A DNA stretch of 64,000 nt from Paucibacter sp. B2R-40 (GTDB lineage: Bacteria > Pseudomonadota > Gammaproteobacteria > Burkholderiales > Burkholderiaceae_C). The stretch spans positions 682,001 through 746,000 of the forward strand of contig NZ_JAJIRP010000001.1 in the NCBI RefSeq assembly GCF_025717555.1, given 5' to 3'. Shown here piece by piece: positions 27,767 through 37,414 of this stretch. The first letter of the stretch is position 1. Every line of letters starts with the position of its first letter. The translations under genes were made by a program, and so were the position numbers. Below the pieces are notes generated by a model. It was not told the origin of the DNA. It worked only from the letters and a program-made list of their open reading frames with translations, and did no database searches.

Positions 27767-28960
27767 TCAGAGTTTCAACAACTTCTCCATCGACACCCTG
27801 AGTTTCAATTCATGCGGCGCCAAGCTGGCGCTGATGGCTTGACTGGCCAATCGCGTGTCGCGCGGCACCGGCTCACTCAAGGGGTTGCCGCTTTTGCCTA
27901 GAAGGCTGGCCACCATGGGCTCGGTCGCGCTGTGGCCGCGTTTGAACACAATGCCGACCTCGCCATTGACCAGACGCACGAGGCTGCCCAGCGGGTAGAG
28001 GCCTATCGTCTTGACGATGGCCGCACCCGCCTCGTCGGGCTGCTTCAATTCATCCAGAAACACCGCGCGCGCCGCCATGGCGCCCGTTTGGGCCTTGCGA
28101 GAGCCGCGTGGGCTGACGCGTGAGGCAAAAATGTCGATGCGCCGCAAGAGCCGCGCCAATTGCTCGGCCGGGGCGCGGCCGGCCAAAGGGCCAGGCCCGG
28201 CATCATGGTGCAGGCAAACGGTTTTGAGCCACAGCTCTGAGCTGGCGCCCAACTCGCTCAACAAGGCGGCGGAACGGTCGCCATGCGAGATCAGCGCTTG
28301 CTTTTGGCTGTGAGCCGGCTCTTCAAGCTGCGCGGCCAAGCGGTCTTGCTGGGCGGTGACGCTGATGTTCATGCTCAAGGCGGCCTGGGTCAGCGCCAGG
28401 CGCCAGTCATCGGGCCAGCCGAGTTTGGCGGCACAGAGCTCCGCTAGCGCCAAGCAGAGCAGGGCGTGGCGGCCACTGTATTTGTCAAAGCTCTGGGCTG
28501 CGTCATAGATCAACAGCATCAGGATGGCATCGGGCTTGTTGCCCAGGCGCGCCACCGCGTCGTGGTGCAATTGTTGGAAGCGGCCACGGAAGTCATCGGT
28601 GCGCGGGTCGCGCAAGAGGCTGTGGGCGTGCATCTGCAAATCGGCCCAGGCGGCCTGCTCGCCGAGGTCGACCTTTTTGTTGCGGTCAGGCTTGATGAAG
28701 TCGGCTTGCACTTTGACGATGTCGCCCAGATTCGCACCCTGGTGCATCATGGTGTCCATCTTGTGGGCCATCGCACGTTGGTACTCCTTGGTCTCATGGG
28801 CCAAGACCCAAACACCTCGGGCCAGCAAGGCCTGCATTTGCGGTGCATTGCTGAGGGTTTGGCCGCTGGCCACCAGCAGCTTGCCGCTCGCGTCGCGCAG
28901 GGAAAACGTCAAAACCTGGCCGACGCGCAGGCTGTTGGGGGGGAGCTGTATCAAGTCCAT
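27767..28960 (-). CDS. Degenerate HD-GYP-like signalling protein
   Basis: About 397 aa. The C-terminal half looks like an HD-domain protein related to HD-GYP cyclic-di-GMP phosphodiesterases: the IGLYPLGSLVRLVNGEVGIV segment closely follows the usual end of such domains. The catalytic HHE-x-DG-x-GYP loop appears as HHDAGPGPLAGRAP, and the HD dyad is not obvious, so activity is doubtful. The start at 28960 (MDLIQLPPNSLRVG) is chosen because the longer frame runs through the riboswitch region. It lies antisense between the halves of metH. Family assignment is moderate. Confidence 0.75.
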   Translation of the reverse strand: MDLIQLPPNSLRVGQVLTFSLRDASGKLLVASGQTLSNAPQMQALLARGVWVLAHETKEYQRAMAHKMDTMMHQGANLGDIVKVQADFIKPDRNKKVDLGEQAAWADLQMHAHSLLRDPRTDDFRGRFQQLHHDAVARLGNKPDAILMLLIYDAAQSFDKYSGRHALLCLALAELCAAKLGWPDDWRLALTQAALSMNISVTAQQDRLAAQLEEPAHSQKQALISHGDRSAALLSELGASSELWLKTVCLHHDAGPGPLAGRAPAEQLARLLRRIDIFASRVSPRGSRKAQTGAMAARAVFLDELKQPDEAGAAIVKTIGLYPLGSLVRLVNGEVGIVFKRGHSATEPMVASLLGKSGNPLSEPVPRDTRLASQAISASLAPHELKLRVSMEKLLKL

Positions 28961-29045
28961 GGGCTTTGCAGTTTTCGCTGCATGATTGTCGGCCGCTGTG
29001 GCGCTAAATTCAGGGCAAAGCCGCCCTGTGCGTAAAATCGCGCAC

Positions 29046-29147
29046 GGTTCAAGGAGCGTTGCGACCCGCCATGGTGTGTTCACCATCGCAGGCCAGGCTT
29101 GAACAGGCAGTCCACGCCGATCTGGGCTGCTGATAACGACGCTCACC
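29046..29147 (+). promoter_or_regulatory. SAH riboswitch upstream of metH second half
   Basis: Matches the S-adenosylhomocysteine riboswitch pattern: a conserved GGAGCGTTGCGACC block (29052-29065), a GCCAGGCTTG block (29092-29101) and a closing CGACGCTCACC. Stem P1 pairs GAGCG (29053-29057) with CGCTC (29140-29144), and a pseudoknot pairs TTCAAG (29048-29053) with CTTGAA (29098-29103). SAH riboswitches turn on SAH-recycling genes (ahcY, metH) when SAH accumulates, which fits the downstream gene. Identified by eye. Confidence 0.85.
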
Positions 29148-29213
29148 GACCCATGCTTTTTGTGGCCGCGGTGAGTTCGCGGCCCGGTGATTGTTCGATT
29201 CCTTGAGGCCGCC

Positions 29214-31961
29214 ATGACTGCTACAGATTCCACCAGTACTCCCACTTCAGCGCCGCCGGCGATGAAGCTCTCCGGGCTGGAGCCGGTGCAAGTTGATGCC
29301 GGCACGCTGTTCGTCAATATCGGCGAGCGCACCAATGTAACCGGCTCGAAAGCCTTTGCGCGCTTGATTCTGAATGGCCAGTTCGAGGACGCCCTGGCTG
29401 TTGCCCGCCAGCAGGTCGAGAACGGCGCGCAGGTGATCGACATCAATATGGACGAGGCCATGCTGGACAGCCAGGCCGCGATGGTGCGCTTTCTGAATCT
29501 GATCGCTGGTGAGCCCGAAATCGCGCGCGTGCCCATCATGATCGACAGCAGCAAATGGGCGGTGATCGAGGCCGGCCTGAAGTGCATTCAGGGCAAGGGC
29601 ATCGTCAATTCGATTTCGATGAAAGAGGGCGAGGCCGAGTTCAAGCGCCAGGCCAAGCTGGTGCGCCGCTACGGCGCCGCAGCAGTCGTGATGGCGTTTG
29701 ATGAGCAAGGTCAGGCCGATACCTATGCACGCAAGATCGAGATCTGCGAGCGCGCCTACCGGCTGCTGGTGGATGAGGTCGGCTTCCCGGCCGAAGACAT
29801 CATCTTTGACCCGAATATTTTTGCCATCGCCACCGGCATCGAAGAGCACAACAACTACGCGGTCGACTTCATCGAGGCGACGCGCTGGATCAAGCAGAAC
29901 CTGCCCGGCGCCAAAGTCTCGGGCGGCGTCTCCAATGTGAGCTTCAGCTTCCGCGGCAATGACCCGGTGCGCGAGGCCATCCACACGGTGTTTCTGTACC
30001 ACGCGATCAAGGCCGGCATGGACATGGGCATCGTCAACGCCGGCATGGTGGGCGTGTACGACGACCTCGACGCCGAGCTGCGCGAGCGGGTCGAGGACGT
30101 GGTCTTGAATCGCCGCGCCGATTCCGGCGAGCGCCTGATCGAAGTGGCTGAGCGCGCCAAGGGCATGGCGATCGACGACACGGCGCGGCTGGCTTGGCGC
30201 GCCGGCGATGTCAACGAGCGGCTCAGCCATTCGCTGGTGCACGGCATCACCGAGTTCATTACCGCCGACACCGAAGAAGCCTGGGTAGCGATTCAATCCA
30301 GTGGCGGGCGCCCTCTGCACGTGATCGAGGGCCCCTTGATGGCCGGCATGAATGTGGTCGGCGATCGCTTCGGCGCCGGCAAAATGTTCTTGCCGCAAGT
30401 GGTCAAGTCCGCGCGGGTGATGAAGGCGGCCGTCGCCCATTTGCTGCCCTATATCGAGGCCGAGAAAAAAGCCTTGATCGACGCGGGCGGCGAAGCCAAA
30501 CCCAAGGGCAAGATCGTCATCGCCACCGTCAAGGGCGACGTACATGACATCGGCAAGAACATCGTCACCGTGGTCTTGCAGTGCAATAACTTCGAAGTCG
30601 TCAATATGGGTGTGATGGTGGCCTGCCAGGACATCTTGGCCAAGGCCAAGGAAGAGGGCGCCGACATCATTGGCCTGTCCGGCCTGATCACGCCTAGCCT
30701 GGAAGAGATGCAGCATGTGGCGGCCGAGATGCAGCGCGACGAGCATTTCCGCTCGCGCGGCACGCCCTTGCTGATCGGTGGCGCCACCTGCAGTCGGGTG
30801 CACACGGCGGTGAAGATTTCGCCGCATTACGAGGGGCCGGTGGTCTATGTGCCCGATGCCTCGCGCAGCGTCGGCGTTTGCAGCGATTTGCTCAGCGACG
30901 AGCGCGCCGCCAAGTTCATCGCCGACCTGAAGACCGACTACGACCAGGTGCGTCACCTGCACGCCAACAAGAAGCAGACGGCGATGGTCAGCCTGGGCCA
31001 GGCGCGGGCGAACAAGCATGCCGTCGATTGGACTGCGTATGCGCCACCGGTGCCGAAGTTCATCGGCCGCCGCGTGATTCGCAACTACGACTTGGCGGAG
31101 CTGGCCGAGTACATCGACTGGGCGCCGTTCTTTCAGACCTGGGATCTGGCCGGGCCTTTCCCTGCGATCTTGAAGGACGAGATCGTCGGCACGGAAGCGC
31201 AGCGCGTTTTTAGCGACGGCAAACGTATGCTGCAGCGCCTGATCGCCGGGCGTTGGTTGACGGCCAGCGGTGTGTTCGGCCTCTACCCGGCCGCGCAGGT
31301 GAATGATGACGACATTGAGATCTACACCGACGAAAGCCGCAGCGAGGTCTTGATGACCTGGCATGGCCTGCGCATGCAGTCGGAGCGGCCGGTGGTGGAC
31401 GGTGTGCGGCGGCCGAACCGCTGCCTGTCGGACTTTGTTGCACCGAAAGGAGCCGTGCCTGACTACATAGGACTGTTCGCGGTGACGGCCGGCCTGGGTG
31501 TCGAGAAAAAAGAAGCGCAGTTTGTCGCCGACCTGGATGATTACTCGGCCATCATGTTCAAGGCCATCGCCGACCGCTTGGCCGAGGCCTTTGCGGAGCG
31601 CCTGCATCAGCGCGTGCGCACCGAGTTCTGGGGCTACGCGGCGGATGAAGCGCTGAGCAGCGAAGCGCTGATCAAGGAGCAGTACCGCGGCATTCGCCCG
31701 GCACCCGGCTACCCGGCCTGCCCCGACCACTTGGTCAAGCGAGCGCTGTTCAAGGCCCTGGCACCGGAAGAGATTGGCATGGGGCTGACCGACAGCATGG
31801 CGATGACGCCGGCGGCCAGCGTTTCGGGCTTTTATTTCGCTCACCCGGACTCGGCCTACTTCAATGTGGGGCGTATCGGCGAGGATCAAGTGCAAGATTG
31901 GGCCGAGCGCATGCAACTGAGCAAGGAAGCGGCGGAGCGGGCGCTGGCGCCACTGCTTTAA
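29214..31961 (+). CDS. metH: Methionine synthase, folate/cobalamin/activation domains (split MetH)
   Basis: About 915 residues carrying the remaining MetH modules: a pterin-binding domain (about 20-300, [14 protein letters not shown]), the cobalamin cap, a B12-binding domain with the DVHDIGKN His-loop and [14 protein letters not shown], and the SAM-binding activation domain (about 650-910, [12 protein letters not shown]). It transfers methyl from methyl-tetrahydrofolate to homocysteine via cobalamin, together with the product of 26708-27766. ATG 29214 follows GCCGCC and replaces the longer frame at 29187. Controlled by the SAH riboswitch just upstream. Confidence 0.95.
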   Translation: MTATDSTSTPTSAPPAMKLSGLEPVQVDAGTLFVNIGERTNVTGSKAFARLILNGQFEDALAVARQQVENGAQVIDINMDEAMLDSQAAMVRFLNLIAGEPEIARVPIMIDSSKWAVIEAGLKCIQGKGIVNSISMKEGEAEFKRQAKLVRRYGAAAVVMAFDEQGQADTYARKIEICERAYRLLVDEVGFPAEDIIFDPNIFAIATGIEEHNNYAVDFIEATRWIKQNLPGAKVSGGVSNVSFSFRGNDPVREAIHTVFLYHAIKAGMDMGIVNAGMVGVYDDLDAELRERVEDVVLNRRADSGERLIEVAERAKGMAIDDTARLAWRAGDVNERLSHSLVHGITEFITADTEEAWVAIQSSGGRPLHVIEGPLMAGMNVVGDRFGAGKMFLPQVVKSARVMKAAVAHLLPYIEAEKKALIDAGGEAKPKGKIVIATVKGDVHDIGKNIVTVVLQCNNFEVVNMGVMVACQDILAKAKEEGADIIGLSGLITPSLEEMQHVAAEMQRDEHFRSRGTPLLIGGATCSRVHTAVKISPHYEGPVVYVPDASRSVGVCSDLLSDERAAKFIADLKTDYDQVRHLHANKKQTAMVSLGQARANKHAVDWTAYAPPVPKFIGRRVIRNYDLAELAEYIDWAPFFQTWDLAGPFPAILKDEIVGTEAQRVFSDGKRMLQRLIAGRWLTASGVFGLYPAAQVNDDDIEIYTDESRSEVLMTWHGLRMQSERPVVDGVRRPNRCLSDFVAPKGAVPDYIGLFAVTAGLGVEKKEAQFVADLDDYSAIMFKAIADRLAEAFAERLHQRVRTEFWGYAADEALSSEALIKEQYRGIRPAPGYPACPDHLVKRALFKALAPEEIGMGLTDSMAMTPAASVSGFYFAHPDSAYFNVGRIGEDQVQDWAERMQLSKEAAERALAPLL

Positions 31962-31977
31962 AGCGATGAAAGCATAA

Positions 31978-32352
31978 ATGAATATCTCTCTCTGGTTGCT
32001 TGGCTTGGTGGCCTATCTGATTGCGTTGCTGACGGCCTGCGTTTGTGCTGATGCTTCGGGGGGCAAACGTGGCAGTGCCGCCACGCTCGGCCAGCTGGCT
32101 TTGCTGCTGGTCGCGCCCTTGCCGTTCGCCTATTTCGGTTTGATCTCGGCGAACACGGCGTTGTGGGTGATCGCAGGCTTCGCGTTGGCGTTGACGCTGC
32201 TGTTCGTGGCGGCCGACATGAATATCCCCAGTGGGTCAAAGATGCCGGGCTTCATGATGTTCCCGTTGCTGCCCTTGATCATGGTCGTCGCCCTACCGTA
32301 TAGGGTCTTGGCGTGGGTCAGCAAGCGCAGGCGATCGGACCGGCGCGACTGA
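31978..32352 (+). CDS. Small hypothetical membrane protein
   Basis: 124 residues with three to four hydrophobic helices (for example LWLLGLVAYLIALLTA and GFMMFPLLPLIMVVALPYRV) and a basic tail. It follows metH by 16 bases on the same strand and may share its transcript. I do not recognise the family. Confidence 0.7.
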   Translation: MNISLWLLGLVAYLIALLTACVCADASGGKRGSAATLGQLALLLVAPLPFAYFGLISANTALWVIAGFALALTLLFVAADMNIPSGSKMPGFMMFPLLPLIMVVALPYRVLAWVSKRRRSDRRD

Positions 32353-32463
32353 AGTTCGCCGGCTAGCAGGCGTCCCGCTTCGAGTCCCCATAAGCTAGGG
32401 GTAGACGCACGGTGTGACCGGTATTACGCTGAAAGCCTTGTTGTTGGCTTTAGGGAGAGTGCT

Positions 32464-32997
32464 GTGAAGACTTTGATCCGATCAACGATTGTGGCGGCTG
32501 CATTGGCTGCAAGCGGGCTCGCTCAGCAAGCGCAAGCGGCTGTTTTTGTGTTGCCCGCGCTCGATACCGTGACTGATCTGCAGATCAGTTGGTTTTGGAA
32601 TGCTGCGGGAGGTGGGGATTTCTATCAAGGAACGCACTGGAATGTCGAAATGAAGGCGGCGCTGGCCGCCGACAAATGGACCGTCGATGTTTGGTACACC
32701 CACCTTGACGGGCCTCATGGCGAAACCCCCGAAGCTCCGCACCATTTGACGGGTAGTTTTGCTGCGTCGAGCTTTGGCACCTTCTCCTTGGCTGGTATTG
32801 ATGACCATCAATTGCCATCGATCCCGGTTCATCTTGGCGCGCATCAATGGGGGTTCAATGGTTCGGGGTCCCCGTTTTCGGGCGCCTCAGCCTTGGCGGT
32901 GAGTCACCCGGTGCCTGAGCCGCGCAGCGCGGCGATGTTGGCCGCTGGGCTGGCTGTTTTGGGCTTGCTGGGTCAACGCCGCCGTTACCGCGCTTAA
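32464..32997 (+). CDS. PEP-CTERM sorting domain protein
   Basis: 177-residue secreted protein with an N-terminal signal (STIVAAALAASGLAQQAQA) and a classic C-terminal PEP-CTERM tripartite tail: VPEPRSAAMLAAGLAVLG followed by a basic QRRRYR end. Such proteins are processed by an exosortase, which is not in the window. The body is His/Trp-rich with no known domain. A terminator follows. Confidence 0.9.
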   Translation: MKTLIRSTIVAAALAASGLAQQAQAAVFVLPALDTVTDLQISWFWNAAGGGDFYQGTHWNVEMKAALAADKWTVDVWYTHLDGPHGETPEAPHHLTGSFAASSFGTFSLAGIDDHQLPSIPVHLGAHQWGFNGSGSPFSGASALAVSHPVPEPRSAAMLAAGLAVLGLLGQRRRYRA

Positions 32998-33029
32998 AAG
33001 CAAGCACATCGCCGGCTTCAATCAGCCAG

Positions 33030-33056
33030 GGGCGCGTCGAAGGACGCGCCCTTTTT
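33030..33056 (+). terminator. Intrinsic terminator after the PEP-CTERM gene
   Basis: A perfect 9-bp GC-rich stem (33030-33038 with 33043-33051, GAAG loop) followed by TTTTT, about 35 bases after the stop codon. Confidence 0.92.
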
Positions 33057-33065
33057 CTTGCTGGC

Positions 33066-33729
33066 TCACATCGCACGCAGGCCGCGTCGCAGTTGAATCG
33101 CCTCACCGATCTGCACTGGCGTGACAGCGGCGCCGCCTTCGAGGTCGGCGATGCTGCGTGCGACCCTGAGCAAGCGGTGGTAGGCGCGCGCCGACAGACC
33201 AAGTTGGCCGGCTGCCTTTTGCAAAAAGGCCTGTGCGGCGGGCTCGGCCCGAATGTGCTGCTCCAACTGCTGGCCTGCCAGCCGTGCATTGCTGCAGCCC
33301 TGCCGAGCCATGGCGCGCTCACGCGCCGCAGCCACCCTGGCCGCCACGACGGCGCTGCTTTCGCCTGCGGCCTGCGCGGACAAGTCGGCAGGGCGAATCA
33401 TCGGTACCTCGATCAGCAAGTCGAGCCGGTCCAGAAAAGGGCCGCTGAGTCTGCCTTGGTAACGAGCTATTTGATCGGGGCTGCAGCGACAGGCGCGTAG
33501 CGGATTGCCCAAATGGCCGCAAGGGCAAGGGTTCATGGCAGCCAGCAATTGAAAACGGGCCGGGAATTCGGCCTGTCGGGCTGCGCGTGAAATCAAGATG
33601 CGGCCGCTCTCCATCGGCTCGCGCAGTGCCTCCAAGGCGCTGCGGTTGAATTCGGCCAGCTCATCTAAAAACAGCACACCGTGCAAAGCCAGCGAAATCT
33701 CTCCCGGTCGCGGCGGCGAGCCGCCTGGA
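33066..33729 (-). pseudogene. comM: 3' fragment of comM/yifB (Mg-chelatase-like AAA+ ATPase), cut by the transposon
   Basis: The C-terminal part of ComM, an AAA+ helicase that aids branch migration in natural transformation. The retained sequence begins GGSPPRPGEISLA and continues through the Walker B region LFLDELAEF, NPCPCGH and the C-terminal helical domain to the normal stop. The N-terminal half and the Walker A domain are missing. The homology breaks at about 33725-33730 and the codons before it (MIILSLYSQSSYRSM...) belong to the inserted element. The break falls at the conserved VGGGS-type site used by comM-targeting Tn7-like elements such as the Acinetobacter AbaR backbone. The gene should be non-functional. 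Confidence 0.88.
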
Positions 33730-33771
33730 GCTTGCATTGATCGGTAAGAACTTTGGCTGTATAAACTAAGA

Positions 33772-34443
33772 ATGATCACCCGGAAGTTCAGGTCGAGTCC
33801 AGTAAAGGTAACGGGACTGACCCCTGACCATGTGCCATTCGAGTCGAGCCTTGAGGAGGACTGCTTCTTCCTGCTTCGATTTCAGGAGGATGTTGAGACC
33901 TTCGATCGGCCCTCCGAGGCTGTCCCATGGCTTGATGTGACCGGCGTACGGCGCACCTACACCCCCGACGTACTCATCACGTTTAAAGCCCCGGAAGGTG
34001 CCGAGGCGCCGCCGAAGTTGCTCGCTGAGATCAAGCCTGACTTCGCCGACGACGATAGCCCAAGAGCCCGGCTACCGACGCGAGAGACGGATGAAGAGCG
34101 CCGAATGAAGTGGGCAGCTGCGAAGAACTTTGCCAAACTAAGAGGGTGGGAGTTCGACGTTTTTCGGGAATCGGACATACGGACTCCCTTCCTCAAAAAC
34201 GTGAAATTTCTGATTCGGCACCTTGAGAGGCCAAACAAAGATCGTGGCGCCGAGCGACTGATCGATGCGCTCAAGGCGCGGGGACCTACTCCAATGCACG
34301 CGCTGATGTTTGAGATGGAACCGGATCGCTACAAGCGGGCACTGCTGTATCCGACCTTGTACGCCTGCATCGCCTTCGGTCGAATTACCACCGACCTCAA
34401 GGTTCTACTGAAAAACGATTCGCTGCTGACGGTTCCGACGTGA
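33772..34443 (+). CDS. tnsA: TnsA-like transposase endonuclease
   Basis: 223 aa. TnsA cleaves the non-transferred strand at the 5' ends of a Tn7-like element. The endonuclease core shows an acidic SSLEED helix (residues 25-30), Asp66 in YTPDVLI and E86-x-K88 in LAEIKPD, the restriction-enzyme-like set. The C-terminal TnsC/DNA-contact half is present. The start lies only about 45 bases from the comM break. Its stop overlaps the tnsB start. Confidence 0.9.
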   Translation: MITRKFRSSPVKVTGLTPDHVPFESSLEEDCFFLLRFQEDVETFDRPSEAVPWLDVTGVRRTYTPDVLITFKAPEGAEAPPKLLAEIKPDFADDDSPRARLPTRETDEERRMKWAAAKNFAKLRGWEFDVFRESDIRTPFLKNVKFLIRHLERPNKDRGAERLIDALKARGPTPMHALMFEMEPDRYKRALLYPTLYACIAFGRITTDLKVLLKNDSLLTVPT

Positions 34444-36506
34444 AAGGCGCCGTCGAGCTTCAGGTTGGTTCGGTTGTTTCTTGGAAGGGGGAGAACTGGA
34501 TCATCCTCGAGCCAGACCGCCACGCGCGGGTGCTGGCCCGCAGGCTGGGAGACGACTATCGAGAGTTCCTGCCAATCAACGAACTCGCCAGTGCTTTGAC
34601 GCCGGATTCAGGCGCCGACGAAGAAGCGTCGCCCAATGATGCCGGAACATCCGGACTGACGCCAGACGGGGCATTGCCGGCCGCTCCAGAACTCGATGAC
34701 CGGACTGGGCGCTGGAAACGGCATCTCGCTGGTCGATCGATCAGGCTCCTGCCGAGCGAGCGTCATCAGACCGACGAGCAAAAGAAGGAAATTGAGAAGG
34801 CAACCAAGCACTTCCAGGACGTGTGTGCAATCCTCCAGCTTTCAAAGGGTAGCTCAGACCGTGCCGAAGCGACGATCAAGCTAGCGAATGCGCACGGTTA
34901 CTCCGTTGCAACTGCTTACCGATATGTCGCAATCGCTGAGGAAACCGGAACGGCGGATGCTTTGCAGCGAGCACACAGATCGGACCGAGGCAATATCCGC
35001 CTCAATAAAGAGCAGTGGAAGATAATAAATAAAAATCTGGATGAATACAGATTTATTCCTGAGTACCAGTCGATCGAGAGTGTATTGGTATTCGTGAACG
35101 GAGATTTGCGTGAGGCGAAACTCAAGCCTATAAGCCTGCGTACGCTATACAACGCGGAACGTAGGGTCAAGACGCGGCAGCAGAAACTTATAGCCCAGGG
35201 GCGCAAGGAGCAGGCAAGAAACGAATTCGGCTCTCGCGCAGGGAAATTGCCTGACGCCGACTTTCCTCTCGCGATCGTCCAAATCGATCACACAACAGTT
35301 CAGATCATCTTTGTCGATGAGGATCAACGCAAGCCGCTCACAGACGCTTGGCTGACACTGGTGATTGACTGCTTCAGCAGAATGGTGATGGGGTACTACC
35401 TCACCTTCGAGGAACCTACGGCAATGGCAGCCGGCATCGCGCTGGCGCGATCCTTCCTGCCCAAGGATGAGCATCTGAAGAGGATGAGTGTGACGGGCAA
35501 TTGGCCATGTTGGGGATATCCGACCGTGATCATTGCGGACAACGCTGCTGACCTAAATGGATATCTGATGCGCAGCGCATCACGACACATGCGTTTTGAT
35601 ATTAGAAATCGCCCGGTAGATCGGCCGAATTTCGGCGGCCATATAGAAAGTGCGTTCAGAACGTTCATGATACAGCAGCGTTCAGTCAAGGGGACGAAAT
35701 TCAGCAACCCTGTCGAGCGAGCGGAGTATGACTCCAAGGCAAATTCTGGAATTACGCTTACGGAATTCGACGAGCTGTTTACCGAGTTCCTTGTAAATGA
35801 CTACCATCTGAAAGAACACGAAGGCGATGGAATGAAAAGGCGCTGCCCGCTGCAGCGTTGGGAAGCCGGGATTTTCGACGGTGATGTATTTCCTCCGACG
35901 GGTTTACCAGATATTCCAGAGGACCCGGAGCATGTTTATATTGTGATGCTGCCTTTCGAATACAGGGTTGTGCAGAACCTGATTGTTGAGATATTCGGTG
36001 AAAGGTACTATAGCAAGGAGCTTTCAAAGCTGAGTCACAGGGCCGATCGGTCCTTGCCACTTGAAGAGCGTAAGCATGAAATCAGGTATGACCCGAGAAA
36101 CATTGCATGCATTTGGGTGCGGGACCCAACAACCGGAAAGTACATTCGAGCGCAAGTCCAGAACGTCCACTGGTCATTCAGATCTTTATGGGAATGTAAT
36201 GAGATCAGGCGACGGTGGGGTAAGCCTGCAAAGGTTCACGAGCAGGCGCGGTATGAAAGTAAGAAGAGGCAGGAAGAGATCAAGCGCACAGCTGAGGGTA
36301 AGACTCAGGAAGCAAAGAAAGCACGGCGCAAGACGGAACAAGGCAGGCGAAACCTCAAGGAAGCTTTGGTTGGCTCGCGTGCAGAAGAGCCTTCGAAGGA
36401 ATCAACCAATCCGTTACTGAAAAAGCGGCCGGTAATTACGCCAGGAGATTCGAAAGTTGTAGCGCAGCCGAAATTTCGAGTACCAAAAATGGAGTCTAAA
36501 AAATGA
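34440..36506 (+). CDS. tnsB: TnsB-like DDE transposase
   Basis: 688 aa transposase that joins the 3' ends. After N-terminal helix-turn-helix regions, the retroviral-integrase-type core has D283 (VQIDHTT), D367 (IIADNAAD) and E403 (GGHIESAF), the D,D-35-E arrangement. A Mu-type beta-barrel and a long basic, coiled C-terminal tail follow; the tail contacts TnsC in related systems. GTG start overlaps tnsA; stop overlaps tnsC. Confidence 0.95.
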   Translation: MKGAVELQVGSVVSWKGENWIILEPDRHARVLARRLGDDYREFLPINELASALTPDSGADEEASPNDAGTSGLTPDGALPAAPELDDRTGRWKRHLAGRSIRLLPSERHQTDEQKKEIEKATKHFQDVCAILQLSKGSSDRAEATIKLANAHGYSVATAYRYVAIAEETGTADALQRAHRSDRGNIRLNKEQWKIINKNLDEYRFIPEYQSIESVLVFVNGDLREAKLKPISLRTLYNAERRVKTRQQKLIAQGRKEQARNEFGSRAGKLPDADFPLAIVQIDHTTVQIIFVDEDQRKPLTDAWLTLVIDCFSRMVMGYYLTFEEPTAMAAGIALARSFLPKDEHLKRMSVTGNWPCWGYPTVIIADNAADLNGYLMRSASRHMRFDIRNRPVDRPNFGGHIESAFRTFMIQQRSVKGTKFSNPVERAEYDSKANSGITLTEFDELFTEFLVNDYHLKEHEGDGMKRRCPLQRWEAGIFDGDVFPPTGLPDIPEDPEHVYIVMLPFEYRVVQNLIVEIFGERYYSKELSKLSHRADRSLPLEERKHEIRYDPRNIACIWVRDPTTGKYIRAQVQNVHWSFRSLWECNEIRRRWGKPAKVHEQARYESKKRQEEIKRTAEGKTQEAKKARRKTEQGRRNLKEALVGSRAEEPSKESTNPLLKKRPVITPGDSKVVAQPKFRVPKMESKK

Positions 36507-37414
36507 TGGATGCAACGGCGCAGCCGGGAGGGGAATATCTCCATTTGCTCGGGGAGGTTCGAACGATCGCCGCACTGAGCGACCATGAGCGCCGAGACTA
36601 TTTAGATCACGATTTCTTTGTTGATTTTGAAAGTATGCGGGCAATTAGAGAGGAGTTGAACCAGCTCCCCGGCCTTCCATCCGCCCGCAAGCCTCGGAGC
36701 TTTATCATTCTCGGCGAGTCTCAAATGGGGAAGTCGACTGTACTTGAGGAATTTGAGCTAGATCATCAGGCAAGCGATAATCCGGAGGGCGAATTTGCGT
36801 CAGTTCCCGTTTTGCGAGTTCAATTCGCCGAGGATGGAGGTAAGGGCCTCTGGAATGAGTTATCAGGTGCGCTGAATATTGTACTGCCGGCTTCTGCTTC
36901 ATGGATGCGGCATAAAATGAAGGTATTGGATACGATCAAGAGCGTTGAAGTCAAGGCGATCGTTATCGATGAAATAGCCAACATGATGAGCTATTCGAAG
37001 GATAAGCAAGACATTGCACTCAACGGGATTAAATACCTCATGAATCACCATAGGCGCCCTATTGTCCTAGGGGCAACGCCTGAGGTCTACAGTGTCATTA
37101 AGGTCGATCCTCAAATAAGGAATCGGTTCAAAGTCCTAATTCTGCGCCGATTGAAACCTGACGAGGAAATGGCAGAATTTCTGGAGAACTGGGAGAAGGT
37201 ACTGCCATTGCGTAAAGCCAGCAATCTTGGAGAAAAGAACATAGTGAAGGCAGTTTATGATTTGACGCTCGGTCTAACCGGTGATATCGAGCAGGTACTG
37301 AAAATGGCAGCAAAATATGCGATTGGTCGAGGTGAAATGATCACGACTGAAGTCTTAAGTGAGATGGGTTGGGTTACGCAGGATGATGTTGACGAGGCAG
37401 TGAATTCGCTTTGA
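36503..37414 (+). CDS. tnsC: TnsC-like AAA+ regulator
   Basis: 303 aa ATPase that links the target selector to the transposase. Walker A is GESQMGKST (71-79), Walker B is AIVIDEIANM, and a sensor-1 segment VLGATPE follows. The length matches the short TniB/TnsC branch rather than canonical 555-residue TnsC of Tn7. ATG overlaps the tnsB stop, and the stop overlaps tniQ. Confidence 0.93.
   Translation: MMDATAQPGGEYLHLLGEVRTIAALSDHERRDYLDHDFFVDFESMRAIREELNQLPGLPSARKPRSFIILGESQMGKSTVLEEFELDHQASDNPEGEFASVPVLRVQFAEDGGKGLWNELSGALNIVLPASASWMRHKMKVLDTIKSVEVKAIVIDEIANMMSYSKDKQDIALNGIKYLMNHHRRPIVLGATPEVYSVIKVDPQIRNRFKVLILRRLKPDEEMAEFLENWEKVLPLRKASNLGEKNIVKAVYDLTLGLTGDIEQVLKMAAKYAIGRGEMITTEVLSEMGWVTQDDVDEAVNSL

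Noticed and set aside
29247-31916. 889-residue open frame antisense to metH
   Set aside because: Shadow of a high-GC gene: the plus-strand frame is clear MetH; the antisense translation has no known domain and is rich in His/Arg/Asp.
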